From contig JAIOIM010000700.1 in the NCBI GenBank assembly GCA_019912505.1, positions 1 to 7,469 on the forward strand: a stretch of 7,469 bases of DNA, in the 5' to 3' direction. A program made the position numbers and the translations under genes. The notes below the pieces were generated by a model. That model ran no database searches. It saw only the letters and a list, made by a program, of their open reading frames with translations, and had not been told where the DNA came from. This stretch comes from Ignavibacteriaceae bacterium (lineage in GTDB: Bacteria; Bacteroidota; Ignavibacteria; Ignavibacteriales; Ignavibacteriaceae). Shown one piece after another: positions 6,538 to 7,469 of this stretch. Position 1 is the stretch's first letter; the number at the start of each line of letters is the position of its first letter.

Positions 6538-7458
6538 ATGTCTCTCGCAAATAATCGTATTGTTGATCCCGTTCTCACCGAAATTGCACGCGGGTATAAT
6601 AATGCAACTTTTATTGGAACCTCTTTGTTCCCTGTTGTAGAAGTTCAAAAGGAAGGGGGCAAAATACCTCAATTCTCAAAAGAAGCTTTTAAAATTTATA
6701 ATACTGAAAGAGCTATACGAGCTAATTCAAATCGTATTTCTCCCGAAGGTAGAACTACAATTGATTTTGTTCTAACTGAACATGATCTTGAATATCCGAT
6801 GGATTATCGTGAAATATCCGAAGACCCAACCCCGTTAAAACTTCACGCGGCTCATGTAGTTGCTGATGGTATTGCGCTTCGTTTAGAAAAATCAATTGCC
6901 GATCTTGCTCAAACTCTCGGCACTTATCCATCAGGCAATAAAGTAACTCTTGCAGCTGGTGATAAATTCACAAACACAAGCTCTGATCCCTTTGCAATAT
7001 TCGATACTGCCGTTGAAGCTATTCGAGGTAAAATTGCAAAACGCCCTAACGTTTGTGTCCTTGGCGCTCAAGCATTCAAAGCATTAAAAAACCATCCATC
7101 TATAGTTGACCGCATCAAGTACACTCAACATGCAGTAATTACGCCCGAACTATTACGGCAGCTTTTAAACTTCGAGCAGCTCTATGTCGGCGATGCAGTC
7201 AGCGCAGCAGATGATGGCACTTTCTCTGATTTATGGTCTGACAACGCAGTATTGGCTTATGTTCCGGTAGGCAGTTCTGATATTCCTCGTTCTTATTACG
7301 AACCCGCTTTTGCTTATACATTAAGAAAAAAAGGCAGTCCAATTGTAGATACCTATGGTGAAAAAGGGAAAGTAGACATAGTTAGAAACACTGATATTTT
7401 CACCGCCAAAGTTGTCGGTTCAGAAGCTGGTTATTTAATAAATGATACTAATGCTTAA
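6538..7458 (+). CDS. Major capsid protein (HK97-fold type)
   Basis: A 306-aa protein with the pattern of phage major capsid proteins that follow a Mu I-like protease. It opens MSLANNRIVDPVLTEIARGY and continues ATFIGTSLFPVVEVQKEGGKIPQF, typical of capsid families in which an N-terminal arm is followed by a 'lfP.v.V....g.i..f' strand. Later come ALRLEKSIADLAQTL (a long helix), KRPNVCVLGAQAFKALKNHPSIVDRIK (P/A-domain-like helix) and LLNFEQLYVGDAV, then DLWSDNAVLAYVP and a C-terminal strand with DTYGEKGKVDIVR. The length is normal for HK97-fold coat proteins, and there is no large delta domain at the N-terminus; the scaffold function probably lies in the upstream gene. GTGGAG (6525-6530) is 7 nt before the ATG. 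It is most likely the most highly expressed gene of the window. The 11 bases left after the stop contain an ATG (7462), but that is too little to call the next gene. Confidence 0.86.
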   Translation: MSLANNRIVDPVLTEIARGYNNATFIGTSLFPVVEVQKEGGKIPQFSKEAFKIYNTERAIRANSNRISPEGRTTIDFVLTEHDLEYPMDYREISEDPTPLKLHAAHVVADGIALRLEKSIADLAQTLGTYPSGNKVTLAAGDKFTNTSSDPFAIFDTAVEAIRGKIAKRPNVCVLGAQAFKALKNHPSIVDRIKYTQHAVITPELLRQLLNFEQLYVGDAVSAADDGTFSDLWSDNAVLAYVPVGSSDIPRSYYEPAFAYTLRKKGSPIVDTYGEKGKVDIVRNTDIFTAKVVGSEAGYLINDTNA

Positions 7459-7469
7459 TCAATGTACAA

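Noticed and set aside
7462..7469. Start of a gene after the capsid gene
   Set aside because: Only eight bases remain and no ribosome-binding site precedes the ATG.

Overview
This window is part of a tailed-phage or prophage genome with Mu-like head genes. The host is most likely in the Bacteroidota / Ignavibacteriota / Chlorobiota group. The evidence is low GC, a TAnnTTTG-type promoter motif ahead of the capsid genes, and a run of TTTC(T/A)AC heptads of a kind common in intergenic DNA of that group. Most genes have a clear purine-rich ribosome-binding site, which fits Ignavibacteriota or Chlorobiota better than classical Bacteroides. The taxonomic call is inference.

Left part (1-1973, + strand): a tight operon of early, DNA-metabolism-type genes. 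It has a very small ORF with a near-perfect Shine-Dalgarno sequence (81-140), a stand-alone ArdC N-terminal ssDNA-binding-type domain (137-553), an unrecognised 93-aa protein (550-831) and a P-loop ATPase of the phage RecA-like/Sak4-like type (837-1937). Junctions are ATGA overlaps or a 5-bp gap, and the unit ends in a good intrinsic terminator.

Middle (1938-2425): about 490 bases without a convincing gene, between two convergent transcription units. It holds the terminator, exactly ten TTTC(T/A)AC-type heptads, a 9-bp inverted repeat with a 26-nt loop, and two diverged copies of a unit of about 70 bp.

Right part: the packaging module lies on the - strand and reads leftward: small terminase candidate (4988-5326), large terminase (3617-4924), then a DUF935/Mu gp29-type portal (2426-3586). 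An AT-rich divergent control region (about 5327-5481) separates it from the head-shell genes on the + strand: a Mu gpI-like protease/scaffold (5482-6522) and a major capsid protein (6538-7458). Together these make procapsid and packaging machinery: the protease/scaffold and capsid protein build the shell, the portal forms the DNA entry vertex, and the terminase pair loads DNA. Packaging and capsid genes normally run in the same direction, so their divergent arrangement here is the main architectural oddity. No integrase, transposase, tRNA, IS element or CRISPR array is visible, so lysogeny, lytic growth and transposition cannot be distinguished from this window. I do not see a clearly new defence or mobile system. 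The least explained sequence is the middle repeat region and the 93-aa protein.
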